Origin: Actinidia chinensis
Taxonomy: Eukaryota; Streptophyta; Magnoliopsida; Ericales; Actinidiaceae
NCBI GenBank assembly: GCA_009663005.1
Contig: VIGQ01001346.1
Coordinates: 1-23,389 of the forward strand
Direction of reading: 5' to 3'
Length of the DNA: 23,389 nt
The notes below the pieces were generated by a model that saw nothing but the letters and a program-made list of their open reading frames with translations, made no database searches and was not told the origin of the DNA. Both the position numbers and the translations under genes were made by a program. Positions 9,065 through 17,767 of the stretch are shown here, piece by piece. The stretch's first letter is position 1; each line of letters starts with the position of its first letter.

Positions 9065-9591
9065 CTGCAATGGAACTAAAAACAAAATATATATGAGCCT
9101 GAGTACCTGGGAACTGTTTTCCCCATCATAATTTTTCTTGCTTGTGATATGCATCCTGACAGAACTTTCTTCTCCAAGACTAGGTTTTCTTTCTTCATAA
9201 AGCCATGAGTTATGCAAGTTTTTTTTTGTAGTGTGCCCCCTAAACGTGTTTTAAAATAGCCGAACCAATGAATCACTACAGTAATTATCAAAAAGATGAC
9301 CATCACCCATCAATCTTACTGTAAGTAAACAACATTGTAACCCAACAAGCAGCATGAATTTGTTCACATTAATAGCCTTCGAAACTCCCTGTTAAGCAAC
9401 AAAATGATTGGGGAATGAAGACCCTTTTTGCTTTGAATTTTGATAGTGCATGCTACAATTTACCCTAGTCCTAGTAGGCACAGTACTCTTGCAGTAAATT
9501 CATGAGCAATTTCTCTACTATCATGATCACTATAATATTTTATAGAAAAGAATTCCACAAAATGGTAGAAGCTATAGGAAAATGAACTCAC
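9065..9591 (-). other. probable intron between exon candidates b and c
   Basis: The interval begins with a strong GTGAGT donor and ends TTGCAG on the minus strand, 527 bases long. An open frame crosses 9107-9220 (LHNSWLYEERKPSLGEES and following residues). I cannot exclude that part of it is exonic. Confidence 0.3.
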
Positions 9592-9723
9592 CTTGTTAAA
9601 AGGGTCACATGCTTTGGAAAACCCAGAGACAGTTGTAGACGCCGCCAAAGAAGTTTCTAGTGCGCCAAGACCATTTATAGCACCAGAAGTTTGAGTTTGT
9701 TTACAGAGCATCAAAAGTGTGAC
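9592..9723 (-). CDS. candidate internal exon, unknown protein (exon b)
   Basis: This is the best-supported exon in the window. On the minus strand a GATTCAG acceptor precedes it and AACAAG|GTGAGT follows, close to the plant donor consensus. It is 132 bases, exactly 44 codons, with no stop: VTLLMLCKQTQTSGAINGLG, then ALETSLAASTTVSGFSKACD and PFNK. The other two frames contain stops. Composition is rich in Ser/Thr/Ala with no obvious membrane segment. The open frame also extends upstream to a Met at 9855, so an unspliced reading is possible. The family is unrecognised. It could be a real host gene, a gene fragment carried by an element, or chance. Confidence 0.4.
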
Positions 9724-10106
9724 CTGAATCACAAAATATATTAAATTGGTAAAAATATGACCATCTTTTATCAAGTCCACGAATTGTTCAATTGGAGGTT
9801 TGACGGCCCTAAGACACCCTACCACCCGAACTTGAATACATGTAGCCAACTCCATTTAAATATAAGTTAGGGCCATTATTGTGAATCTCTTCCTTTCTCA
9901 TGGTTGGAGCTGGCTCACATGTGGGCATGTACACTATTTTTTGAGTCATGATAATCAGCCTCTCCCATAAAAATTTGAGTAAAGCTGCTTCCTACTATAC
10001 ATCTCACATCTGGTATGATCGTTTTTTCGGAATAATTTACTCAAGTCCATGCAGCAATAAACCTAAACATTCTGTAACATCAGGGACATAGTTGATCACA
10101 CACTAC
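9724..10106 (-). other. probable intron between exon candidates a and b
   Basis: It starts GTAGTG and ends GATTCAG on the minus strand, 383 bases. The part at 9800-9860 reads as an open frame starting MELATCIQVRVVGCLRAVKP, which might be an alternative exon. Confidence 0.3.
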
Positions 10107-10234
10107 TTTGTGAGCAAGCATGTCAATGCCACGTCCTCTTGATTCTGCTCCTGATATGGCGCTTAAAAGCGTTGTGGTAGGTGGAACCAACATGATTGCT
10201 GAAGCACAGTGATTCCTTTCTCTTGTAGTGACAG
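10107..10234 (-). CDS. candidate internal exon, unknown protein (exon a)
   Basis: A pyrimidine-rich tract and AAACCAG acceptor precede it on the minus strand, and CACAAA|GTAGTG follows. The exon is 128 bases. After two bases that complete a codon it reads VTTRERNHCASAIMLVPPTT, then TLLSAISGAESRGRGIDMLA and HK, ending in phase zero. That is exactly what exon b needs. I do not recognise the sequence. An unspliced reading meets a stop soon after the proposed donor. The link to the first-exon candidate at 11204-11343 fails in phase unless a further exon intervenes. Confidence 0.33.
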
Positions 10235-11203
10235 CTGGTTTCAGAACAAGACAGAACAGAGACATAAAATTGCAAAATTGAACAATTGAAAGAAAGAACA
10301 GAGGCAACAAAATATAACTATACAATCAAAATTCGAAGAAAGACAAATTTTTCTCTCTCAAAGAAACCGTGAAAGAAAGCCAAGAAAACCACCAGATGAA
10401 GAATAGTTCATAATTGAACAAGAAATATCAACAGAAAGATAAATGCAACTTAACCATTGAAATAAAGTGAATTTCTCTCTGAAACTGAGGAAACTGGCAG
10501 AAGAAAGATTGGCTAGATTGTTCACCAAACAAGAAATAACAACAGAAATTAATGTGCAGGCTACACTCGACCCGGAGAAAGCTGACACTATGAGCGTGAA
10601 ATAATCCTCAAATAAACATATAAAGACCCAAAAACATGGCATGTCATTGCTCCAAAGAAACAGAGTATGGAAAGGTTTCTCTTCTATCAGAAGAGAAAAG
10701 TGACAGGACAAGCACTTAAAACCCATACAGAAGATCAGTCATATCGCCTGTTCAATAAACAAGAAAAGAAGTCAATGAACAGAGAACAATTGAAGAAAGC
10801 AAAGTTATCTTTTATAAGAGAAACTGAAGGGAAAAGAAAGTAACAAAACCACAAGGAAAATCACTAGCATATTTCCCTAAACAATCAAGAAGACACCCCA
10901 GAAATGGCGCCACTAAACAAGAAACAAAAAGTGAAGAGATTGGCATAACTTGTTCCATAAACAATAAAAAACAAAAAACCACGGAAGATTGTGTCACTAA
11001 ACAGGAAAGAAAATTGAAGGAAGACTGCCATAGCTTGTCACTACCCAATGAAAACAGAATTGCCAAATGCAGAGTTACAATCGAATGAAAGAGAAAATTG
11101 AAAGAGAGGCAACAATGAAGGATTTCAGTTTATGTTTGGCAAGTTAAATTCAAGGGAAACATGCCCCATAGTAATTGACTTAAAACAAGAAATAAACACA
11201 TAC
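10235..11203 (-). other. probable first intron or unassigned DNA
   Basis: The minus strand is T-rich and intron-like, with recurring TTCTTGTTTA- and TTTCTCTT-type sequences. It offers several weak AG acceptors, for example before 10734. No exon inside it is convincing; long frames here are rich in Phe, Leu and Ser, as expected of T-rich noncoding DNA. Confidence 0.35.
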
Positions 11204-11343
11204 GTATGAATGCTCAAAACCCTAGATAGGGACATTGATTGAAAATAAGAAAGGGTTTGGGGATTTGCATGAGCCATCGAATTGAGTGGGTTTGACAATC
11301 TTTCAAGTAGACTCGCCGATTTCTTATACTCCGCCTTTTCCAT
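11204..11343 (-). CDS. candidate first coding exon, unknown protein
   Basis: An ATG at 11343 on the minus strand lies just downstream of a GA/CT-rich leader typical of plant 5' untranslated regions. It opens a frame reading MEKAEYKKSASLLERLSNPL, then NSMAHANPQTLSYFQSMSLS and RVLSIH, up to a GTATGTG donor at 11203. Ser and basic residues near the start could suit an organelle-targeting peptide, but that is only a guess. The phase does not join directly to exon a, so an unseen exon, another donor (for example AGG|GTTTTG) or a noncoding first exon would be needed. Confidence 0.3.
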
Positions 11344-11377
11344 GGTCGGCGGGGTCGCTATCCCCCCAACCCCACGC

Positions 11378-11413
<36 letters not shown>

Positions 11414-11480
11414 CACCTCTTGTGTGTTATTTGCTCTCTCTCTGCGCTCTCTCGCCCTATTGGTGTGTTTCTTCTATCTT
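11344..11480 (-). promoter_or_regulatory. possible 5' leader/promoter with CT(GA) microsatellite
   Basis: Upstream of the ATG at 11343 lies a pure CT run at about 11384-11410, which is GA on the minus strand, with further CT-rich sequence to 11455. Such tracts are frequent in plant core promoters and 5' leaders. No convincing TATA box at proper distance was found. Confidence 0.3.
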
Positions 11481-12021
11481 TGCGCTCTAGTCTCTATTGG
11501 TGGTTTCCTTATCAAAAACGTTTTGTTTTGGCTAATTGGAGACAGTGGTTGAGTCACAAACTAAGTAAAAAAAAAATAATTATTTTAATGAAGGACAACA
11601 GTTTATTTATAAGAATTGTACCAAGAAATTTAAATTCGTATAATGTACAATGGGTGTCAATTTTACCTTACAGTTTACCCGTCGCATACTAGTCATATTT
11701 GTAGTTTATCCCTTTAACTAAAATACTTACAAGTCACTCCTTAAAACTATTATTTTTATACTGGTTAAATTATGTGAAAAATATATTTTTTGGGGATCGG
11801 AGACTTATAATTTAGACATTTTCATTAAGTTTGGGTCGTAGCTATATTTAATAATTTAGGAATTAATTACACTTTCTCCTCTTATTTATCCTTTAAAAAC
11901 TTAAAAATCCTCACAAGCCTTCCTTAGGGTAAAGTGTCACGTACTCTACCATGATGAAGAAAGAAAATCACCAAATTATCCCTTGGGGTATTATCAAATT
12001 ACCCTTAAACCCTGTTTTGCC
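11481..12021. other. AT-rich intergenic DNA
   Basis: No coding domain or recognised repeat. The stretch contains short phrases of the 'ACTTACAAGTCACTCCTTAAAA' type, seen loosely again near 13215-13245, which may be old shared repeat fragments. Confidence 0.35.
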
Positions 12022-12057
12022 ATCCGGAGATGGTCCCTGATTTGGCCATCTCCGGAT
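12022..12057. repeat. perfect 12-bp inverted repeat (hairpin)
   Basis: ATCCGGAGATGG at 12022-12033 is the exact reverse complement of CCATCTCCGGAT at 12046-12057, with a 12-base loop. It stands out from AT-rich surroundings. It could fold in RNA from either strand, but no function is shown. Confidence 0.85.
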
Positions 12058-12474
12058 TTGGTCTTTCCTTTCTCCTCTTCGCTAGGATTTGGCAAGTTAT
12101 TTTCTCTCCTTGATTTTCTTCTCAAGGGCCTTCCATATCCATCAACAGCGCATATGTGACGGACAGGGGCTACCCCGTCCGTGGTCCGTCGGAGGGACCG
12201 CGTGAGGTGAAAGACTTTTCGTCCCTCGTTTTGGCTGATGATCCTACCCCACCCACACCAAAAAAAACTCAGAAATTTTGACAAATTAGGGCGTAATAGC
12301 CCAGAAACCGAATCAAATCTAAAAAAAAAATACAAAAACAAAAGCGAACCTCGACTCGAGATTTGCAAGTACCTAGATGAATTACATGGGTGTTGGCCCA
12401 CAAATTGCGTTCCAAGTCGCTAATTTACAAATGGGGTGCGAAATTCGCGAACTCAGTGGAAGGAGGTCGCAGTG
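12058..12474. other. intergenic DNA with small GC hairpins
   Basis: A near-palindrome GGACAGGGGCTACCCCGTCC lies at about 12162-12181, followed by a GGTCC...GGACC stem. A minus-strand frame running through here is rich in Phe and then basic residues and matches no family I know. I regard it as noncoding. Confidence 0.35.
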
Positions 12475-12715
12475 GATGGCGAGGGTGGTGGCTGGAAAGT
12501 GTGAAAGGCGAGAGAGAATCATAAAAGAGAGAGAGAGATCTGACTGAGAGGGGTGAAATCTGGAGGGAAAAGGGTGCGGTGGTGGTTTGACGGTGCTCGT
12601 GGGGTGAGACCAGTGGCGATGGAGGGGGGAGTGTAAGAGGGAGAGAGGAGAGAGAAGCGAGAAAGAGAGAAATGAGTGTGAGAGAGAGCCAAACGCCGTG
12701 TGTGCGGTTTTAATG
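12475..12715. repeat. purine-rich (GA) low-complexity block
   Basis: The plus strand is dominated by GAGAGA-, GGAGGG- and GAAAGA-type sequence over about 220 bases. Its complement is pyrimidine-rich and resembles a plant 5' leader. Open frames here encode Ser/Pro/Leu-rich strings produced by the composition. Confidence 0.6.
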
Positions 12716-13427
12716 GGTTTTGAAACAATAATTACCCCATGTCCCTCAAAGTCTTTTTAGTTTGTGATATGGGTCCTGTTTGTTACAACAGATAGTAATG
12801 AGATAATATATTTGTGTCATAAAGATGGATACTTTAACAAAATTAAAATCAAAGTATATATTTTTTAGTATTATTAATATTTAAAGTGAAAAATTGTATT
12901 TTAATTAGTTAAATATTAATTAATATATATTTTATCCTAATGAATAAAATTTTATTTCGATTAATGACTAATAATGAGATGAGGGTAATTTGTTCTTTTG
13001 GACATTGTATCCGATTCATATCCAAATTCAAAATCCTATCTCCAAACACATTCAAAACACCAAACTACAAACCAACTTCTGTAAAAGTGGGCCCCCTTAT
13101 TATAAATCACCCCTCATGTCAAATCCACCATCACAATCCTCCTCATTGTAAAATCCACCCAAATTAAATTCCTTCCGCCCAAAAACGGCCCGTTAACTAT
13201 CGATATTCATTTTACCCCTTAAAACTAAAAACTCTTACAAGTCTCTAAAATTGTAAGATTCAAAGAAAAAATCATAAATATTTATCTACTTTTTAATTCC
13301 ATTGACACACAAAATCAAATCCACAATAAACCCACATTTCACCCATCTATCTCTTCAAAAGTTCAAAATTTTATCCCTATTTAAATGTACTCCACACCCA
13401 TAGCAAACGGATAACAAAAGACCTACG
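12716..13427. other. AT-rich intergenic DNA, possible worn MITE ends
   Basis: A GTCCTGTTTGTTACAACAG segment at 12772-12790 and the reverse complement of the CCAAACACATTCAAAACACC segment near 13042-13061 both resemble the TGTTTGG-type starts of plant MITEs. The arms do not pair well enough to draw an element. No coding evidence. Confidence 0.25.
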
Positions 13428-13886
13428 GGCCGTTGGTTGGCGGATATGGGAGGGGGATAAAGTTTTAAAGGGGGGATAAATTTTAGAGGGGATAACTTTG
13501 GAGGGGGATAAACTTTTAATTTTGTTTGGTACTTTTTAAGAATGGGTGGATCGGGTGGGGATAAGGAAGAAAATAATAGAGAGAAACCAAATATGAAAAT
13601 ATTAGATATAAAAAAAAATATATTTTGTTCTTATATATATATATAAAAAAATAACATTTGGTTTCTCTTTCTATATTTTATTTCTTATCCCTCACCTCCT
13701 ATTCCCGGATAACTTTTAGTTAGGGGTCTAGGCACCCAAAAGTTATCCGCCTTTATCACCTGCAGGGGAAAAATTATCCGGGGTATAAATTATCCGCCTC
13801 CTTATCAGCCAGAGACCCAAACGACGTGGGGAAAAAATTATCCAGGGGGAAAAGTGATCCCCCCACTTATCCACCAGCCAACGGCC
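13428..13886. mobile_element. palindromic MITE/foldback element with GGCCGTTGG termini
   Basis: Ends GGCCGTTGGTTGGCGGATA (13428-13446) and its near-exact reverse complement at 13868-13886 form a 19-bp terminal inverted repeat with two mismatches. The halves remain partly complementary inward: GGATAAGGAAG...GAGAGAAACCAAAT on the left matches the complement of ATTTGGTTTCTC...TTATCC (about 13656-13690). The 459-bp element has no coding capacity, as expected of a non-autonomous DNA transposon. It carries five GGATAA-type motifs in the left half and seven in the right. No clear target-site duplication could be read, so hAT, Harbinger or another family remains open. Confidence 0.8.
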
Positions 13887-14744
13887 ATTTACGTCGTTGA
13901 ACTTAATGTTTAGGAGGTCAACAAAAACTGATACTATAAACAAAAAAACACTTTATTTTGATATTTTTTTACTTATATTTTGAATAATAGATTTACTTAA
14001 AAGATAAAGTACAACAAACACTTGCCGTCGTGATCTAAATATTAAAAGGTAAGTTATTCAAAATTGGGATTAAAAAAATATCAAAAAATTCAAATTCATA
14101 AGTATAAAGGAGACGCTAAGTCGAAAAAACTTTGGCACATTTTTTTTGTTTTAAAACAAAGTCTAAAAATAAATATATGAGTATAAAAAACCCAACCAAC
14201 GGCTCTTTGAAATAATTAGTTTGTTAATACACGGTCAAATAATCAAAAATTGTTTGAATTCACATATTATATTAATATGCCTCATAATATGAGATGGACG
14301 GTCCTCTCAAACAACGAAACATTAAATATTATATTACTTAATAATATAAACGGCTAGTATTAAAAATATAGGATAATAAAACTAAAATTATTTTTTATTG
14401 AAATAATGGTGGGGGTGGGGGGGACACATCCTAAATAAGGCTCCGTTGTAATACTGAAAATAAGGTTTTTTAAAGTTGCTATCAAAAAGATAAGATTTGG
14501 ACTTTTTGCTTTATGTGGCTTTACTTAGCTTAAAACTAAATAAAAAACAAAAAAGTCAATTCTGAGTGAATTTTTTGCTTATTTGAAGCCAAAAAAAATC
14601 AAAAAAAAGTTTGTTTCCAAACGGAGGTCTAGACAGCAATAAAAAAGAAGAAAAAAACGAAAAGGAAAAGGAAACAAAAAAGTACACAAATTGTGCAAAA
14701 TTGGGATCAAATTTATTTTTTCATCTCACAAGACAAACATTGGG
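13887..14744. other. AT-rich intergenic DNA
   Basis: It includes a short TATTA-rich palindromic section (about 14264-14350) and a G-rich run (14408-14422). A Lys/Glu-rich plus-strand frame near 14611-14700 is an effect of A-rich sequence. No gene or clear repeat. Confidence 0.4.
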
Positions 14745-14890
14745 TCATAGGTGGCTAATGGTAAAGGCACATTTAATTGCAATTTTACTAAAAGATTGTA
14801 ATGGCTAGGTGATAAGTGGAATATTTAATTAGTAGACAGCAACTGAAACTTTCATGGTTTGAGTTCCCAGTGTATCGCCACCTAGCAAAA
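14745..14890 (+). repeat. tRNA-like / SINE-like sequence
   Basis: GGTTTGAGTTCC (14856-14867) is close to the Pol III B box. TGGCTAGGTGATAAGTGG (14802-14819) lies about 55 bases upstream and resembles an A box. A second A-box-like GTGGCTAATGGTAAAGG begins at 14751. GCTAGGTG (14804-14811) pairs perfectly with CACCTAGC (14879-14886), closing an 83-base tRNA-sized unit. An A-rich run follows at about 14887-14904. It directly adjoins the right copy of the inverted repeat. A canonical tRNA cloverleaf cannot be drawn, so a tRNA-derived SINE or pseudo-tRNA is likelier than a functional tRNA. Confidence 0.45.
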
Positions 14891-14891
14891 A

Positions 14892-15805
14892 GACAAAAAA
14901 AAAATACTTAATTTGTCGAGTAAAAGATTTTTTGTCTTTAGTAAAATATTTTTTTAAATTAGACAAAAATATTTGTATTTTCAAACTCTCACGTCAAACT
15001 GGAAAAGTTATAAATTTTTGGTCAAAAATTTAAATTTTTTTACTAAAGACAAAAATATTCAAAAACTAAAGCAACAAAAAAATTTAAAAAAATAATAGGT
15101 CCAATACTGGATTTTTTGGTGTACGATCTATCCAAAAAAAATTGTGTTTGGTTCTTAATTTTTTAAGTTAATTTTTTTAATTTTAAAGTTGATTCTTTAT
15201 TTTATTTTTTTGATTCATTATTTTCTTTACCTTTTTATTTTTCATGAAAATTTTAACTTTTTGATTTTTTGCCTCCTTTTTTATCTTTAAGAAAAAAATT
15301 TAATACACATATTTCCCACACAATTAAATTTTTTTTGTTAAAAATACTTTAACTGCTTGCAATTCCTATAGTTAATATGACAATAAAGCCAAACAATTTA
15401 CCAAAACTAAAAGAATCGCTAAAAATAAAATAATAACTTAATTTATTTTATCTCATGTTGGCCTAATGAAGGCCAGAGCGAGCAATTTACACTCGCCCAA
15501 AATACAAGTGCAAGTAGTGGTCTTGCTAGTAAGGACAAGTCGCAAAATCTCGACGCTTATCAACCAAATTCAAGAGGAAACAATTGTTACAAGAGTACAA
15601 ACCACGTATTAATGAATCAGGGTTAGCCTGAGTTTTTCGGAGACCCTGAAGCGATATTATAATATAGGGCTCTCTATATTATTAGATAATTTTTAAAAGC
15701 CTAAAACATAAATTCAAAAAGACAATTATTTCAAATTTTAAAGCAATCTAACATGATATTTTGGAATGTTTTTATGAGAAAAAGAAGAGTGTTGGTTTTA
15801 TTGAT
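14892..15805 (-). repeat. right copy of the long inverted repeat
   Basis: This is the reverse-oriented partner of 3577-4833. Matching landmarks in descending order are AAACCAACACTC (about 15793-15804 on the minus strand), GTTAGATTG (15744-15752), TATTATAATATCGCT (15649-15663), the 16-base exact anchor (15483-15498), TATTTTTAACAAAAAAA (about 15330-15346) and the 17-base exact anchor (14927-14943). It lacks the extra block of the left copy. On the minus strand the sequence beyond, TGATACCATAAGG (15893 downward) ending TTTTTCTCA (15777), has an LTR-like outline but is unproven. Confidence 0.8.
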
Positions 15806-17269
15806 TCATTATTCTATTTCATTTAGCCGTCTAAAACGGATAATGATACAGGGTTTATATTAATATATAAAAAATTAACATGCCTTATGGTATCAAATAA
15901 AAATTAGGTTTTGTTTTTGTAAATCGGTTAAAATACTAGGGTTTTTCCTTGTATTTTTTTGAAAAAATATATACATTTATAAAATAGGTGTCACATATTT
16001 TTGTTTGTATTAATCATGTTTAAAAATAAAAATATTATTGAGGTTTTCTATTAATAGAGTCAAAAATGTTTATGATGTTTCATTAGAAAATTAAAAATTT
16101 ATGAGTTTAGATAAGAGAACCAACCCACTACTTTAATGTACATTAGGTAATTTTTAAAAGTTAATAACTATAATGCATACATGATGGAGTCCATTCTATA
16201 TACACAGTAGTTTGGTTTACAAGTTGATACCGCATATCACTGATACGTTCGTGTGATATCATTATTATAATATTTTTTTATAATTCACACTCACATATGT
16301 CTTTAGTCTCCTCTCAACATTACATTAAAAAATCTCAAAAATTAACATACACCTAATACCTAATGCCTTTACGTGGTATATATCACACTTAATTATAAGC
16401 TCTATGGCATTTAAAGTGGACTGCCTTCGCCGGTGCAGTCCAAGCTTTGAACTCTCTTTTCAGCCTATTTTATGATTCAAAACCGGTCATATTGTAAGAT
16501 TTTGTCACAAATCCATCCGAATTGGACTATCCCCCACTATTAAAATATTGTATGAAGTAGACAATCAACTTTTACTTTTTTACTTTTTGTAATTAATTTC
16601 AAATTGTCAAAAGAAAATTTTGAAAATTTATTAACGAACCGTTAAAGAGAGTATCTTTGTCTGCTTAAAAAAGTTGGATTCCTTCAAAATTAGATAAACA
16701 AATTTTTGAATGAGAAAATTTATTAAACTATTTTTAACCGTTTAATCAAAAATTTTTGAAATTAATTTTGAAATTGTAAAAAATTATCTATTTTTGAGAA
16801 ATAAGCTTGTTCTTTGCGATAACGATGTAAGTTTGATGACATGGAATCACGATTTCATTCAAAAAAACTTCTTTTGAACCCATCATGCATGTATGATGGC
16901 TTGCTTTGTTATAAACCTGGTTCTGTTTACTCGGACTCACTTTTTGGCGTTGGGTTGGTCTCTCATTTATTAGGTGATTGGACATAGCGATGGTCGTGGT
17001 GTGGGTAAAGTTAGGGTTTTGGGGCCATGGGTTGGGTAAACTGGGCAGTTTAGGGTTGGAGTAATGGTATGGGTCTGGGTAATGAGTTTTCAACGTGGTG
17101 TCCTGCGTAGGCTAGTCCGTAAAAAATGTTTGTCTTGATTGAACAACTAATAGGTAGGGTCCTAAGGTGAAAATCTTTGAGTTGGAGGACCAAAGTGGGG
17201 AATCTCTAATACTTTACTGGGTACAGTGTATTTACCCTTATATTCACCACTAAACCCATTTTTTCCAAG
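15806..17269. other. long AT-rich intergenic stretch
   Basis: No coding exon or transposon protein remnant is visible. Two small palindromes stand out: ATATCAC...GTGATAT at about 16234-16259, and the 8-bp hairpin at 16417-16442. A minus-strand frame at 16788-17093 (His/Pro/Asn-rich) has no recognisable domain and I treat it as chance. Confidence 0.4.
16417..16442. repeat. perfect 8-bp hairpin with 10-base loop
   Basis: TGGACTGC (16417-16424) pairs exactly with GCAGTCCA (16435-16442). No T-run follows in either direction that would mark a terminator. Confidence 0.75.
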
Positions 17270-17450
17270 TCCCCTAACGTGCACAGAGCGGAACCAAAGA
17301 AGAAATCGGGTTTTGCCCCCTGTTCATTCTTCAGTTCTTGTCAACTCTAGGTCTCAGATCGATACAATTCGGAGTCAACTCTCAATTTTAGGTACTACTT
17401 AATCCTCTCGGTTCTCTCTCTCTCCCTCTCTCTCCTCTCTCATGGGTTGG
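17270..17450 (+). promoter_or_regulatory. possible 5' leader of a plus-strand transcript
   Basis: After an AT-rich stretch the composition becomes more GC-rich, with a CT-rich microsatellite (about 17415-17441) and an ATG at 17442. A GGTACT splice-donor-like site lies near 17391. This combination is common in plant 5' untranslated exons followed by an intron. The ATG opens only a very short frame, and everything downstream in the window is transposon DNA. If a host gene starts here, its coding exons lie beyond the window. Confidence 0.25.
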
Positions 17451-17767
17451 TTGCTATGAAAACTTAGGGAAAAACACAACACCGAGTCCTTGGATCAGTT
17501 CGAAGAGAGTTCATTTTTGAATCCCTGGACAATTTCATTATTTAGTCTGTTTACTCTGACGAGTGCACCTTGAATTTGGGATTATTGTATTTCCATTGTG
17601 AATAACTTGTCCAATTTCTTATGTATGTTTGCATAACTACGTGAAGTAATTCAATTTTATTCTCTGAATTAAGAGAGGTTGTTCTAGATTTGGATGATCA
17701 CAACACCCAATTTTCCAATTGATGTTTAGGATTTTCAATTTTGATATGTAGAACCAGTATAAGGTCC
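17451..17767. other. unassigned DNA, possibly intronic
   Basis: T-rich sequence with no exon, domain or repeat recognised. It would be intron if the leader before it is real. Confidence 0.3.

Noticed and set aside
10358..11066. Minus-strand open frames rich in Phe, Leu, Ser and Cys
   Set aside because: They follow T-rich, intron-like sequence, have no domain or consistent splice borders, and resemble random translation of pyrimidine-rich DNA.
11994..12401. Minus-strand 135-codon frame
   Set aside because: It includes the 12-bp hairpin and a Phe-rich homopolymer stretch. No family is recognised, and no splice or leader signals support it.
12519..12728. Minus-strand Ser/Pro/Leu-rich frame
   Set aside because: It is produced by a GA/CT low-complexity block, and other frames over the block are equally biased.
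14804..14886. Functional tRNA gene
   Set aside because: The size and closing stem are suggestive, but no proper anticodon arm or T-stem can be drawn and the B box deviates.
16788..17093. Minus-strand 101-codon frame
   Set aside because: His/Pro/Asn-rich with no domain, no leader and no splice context. The length is within chance for this composition.
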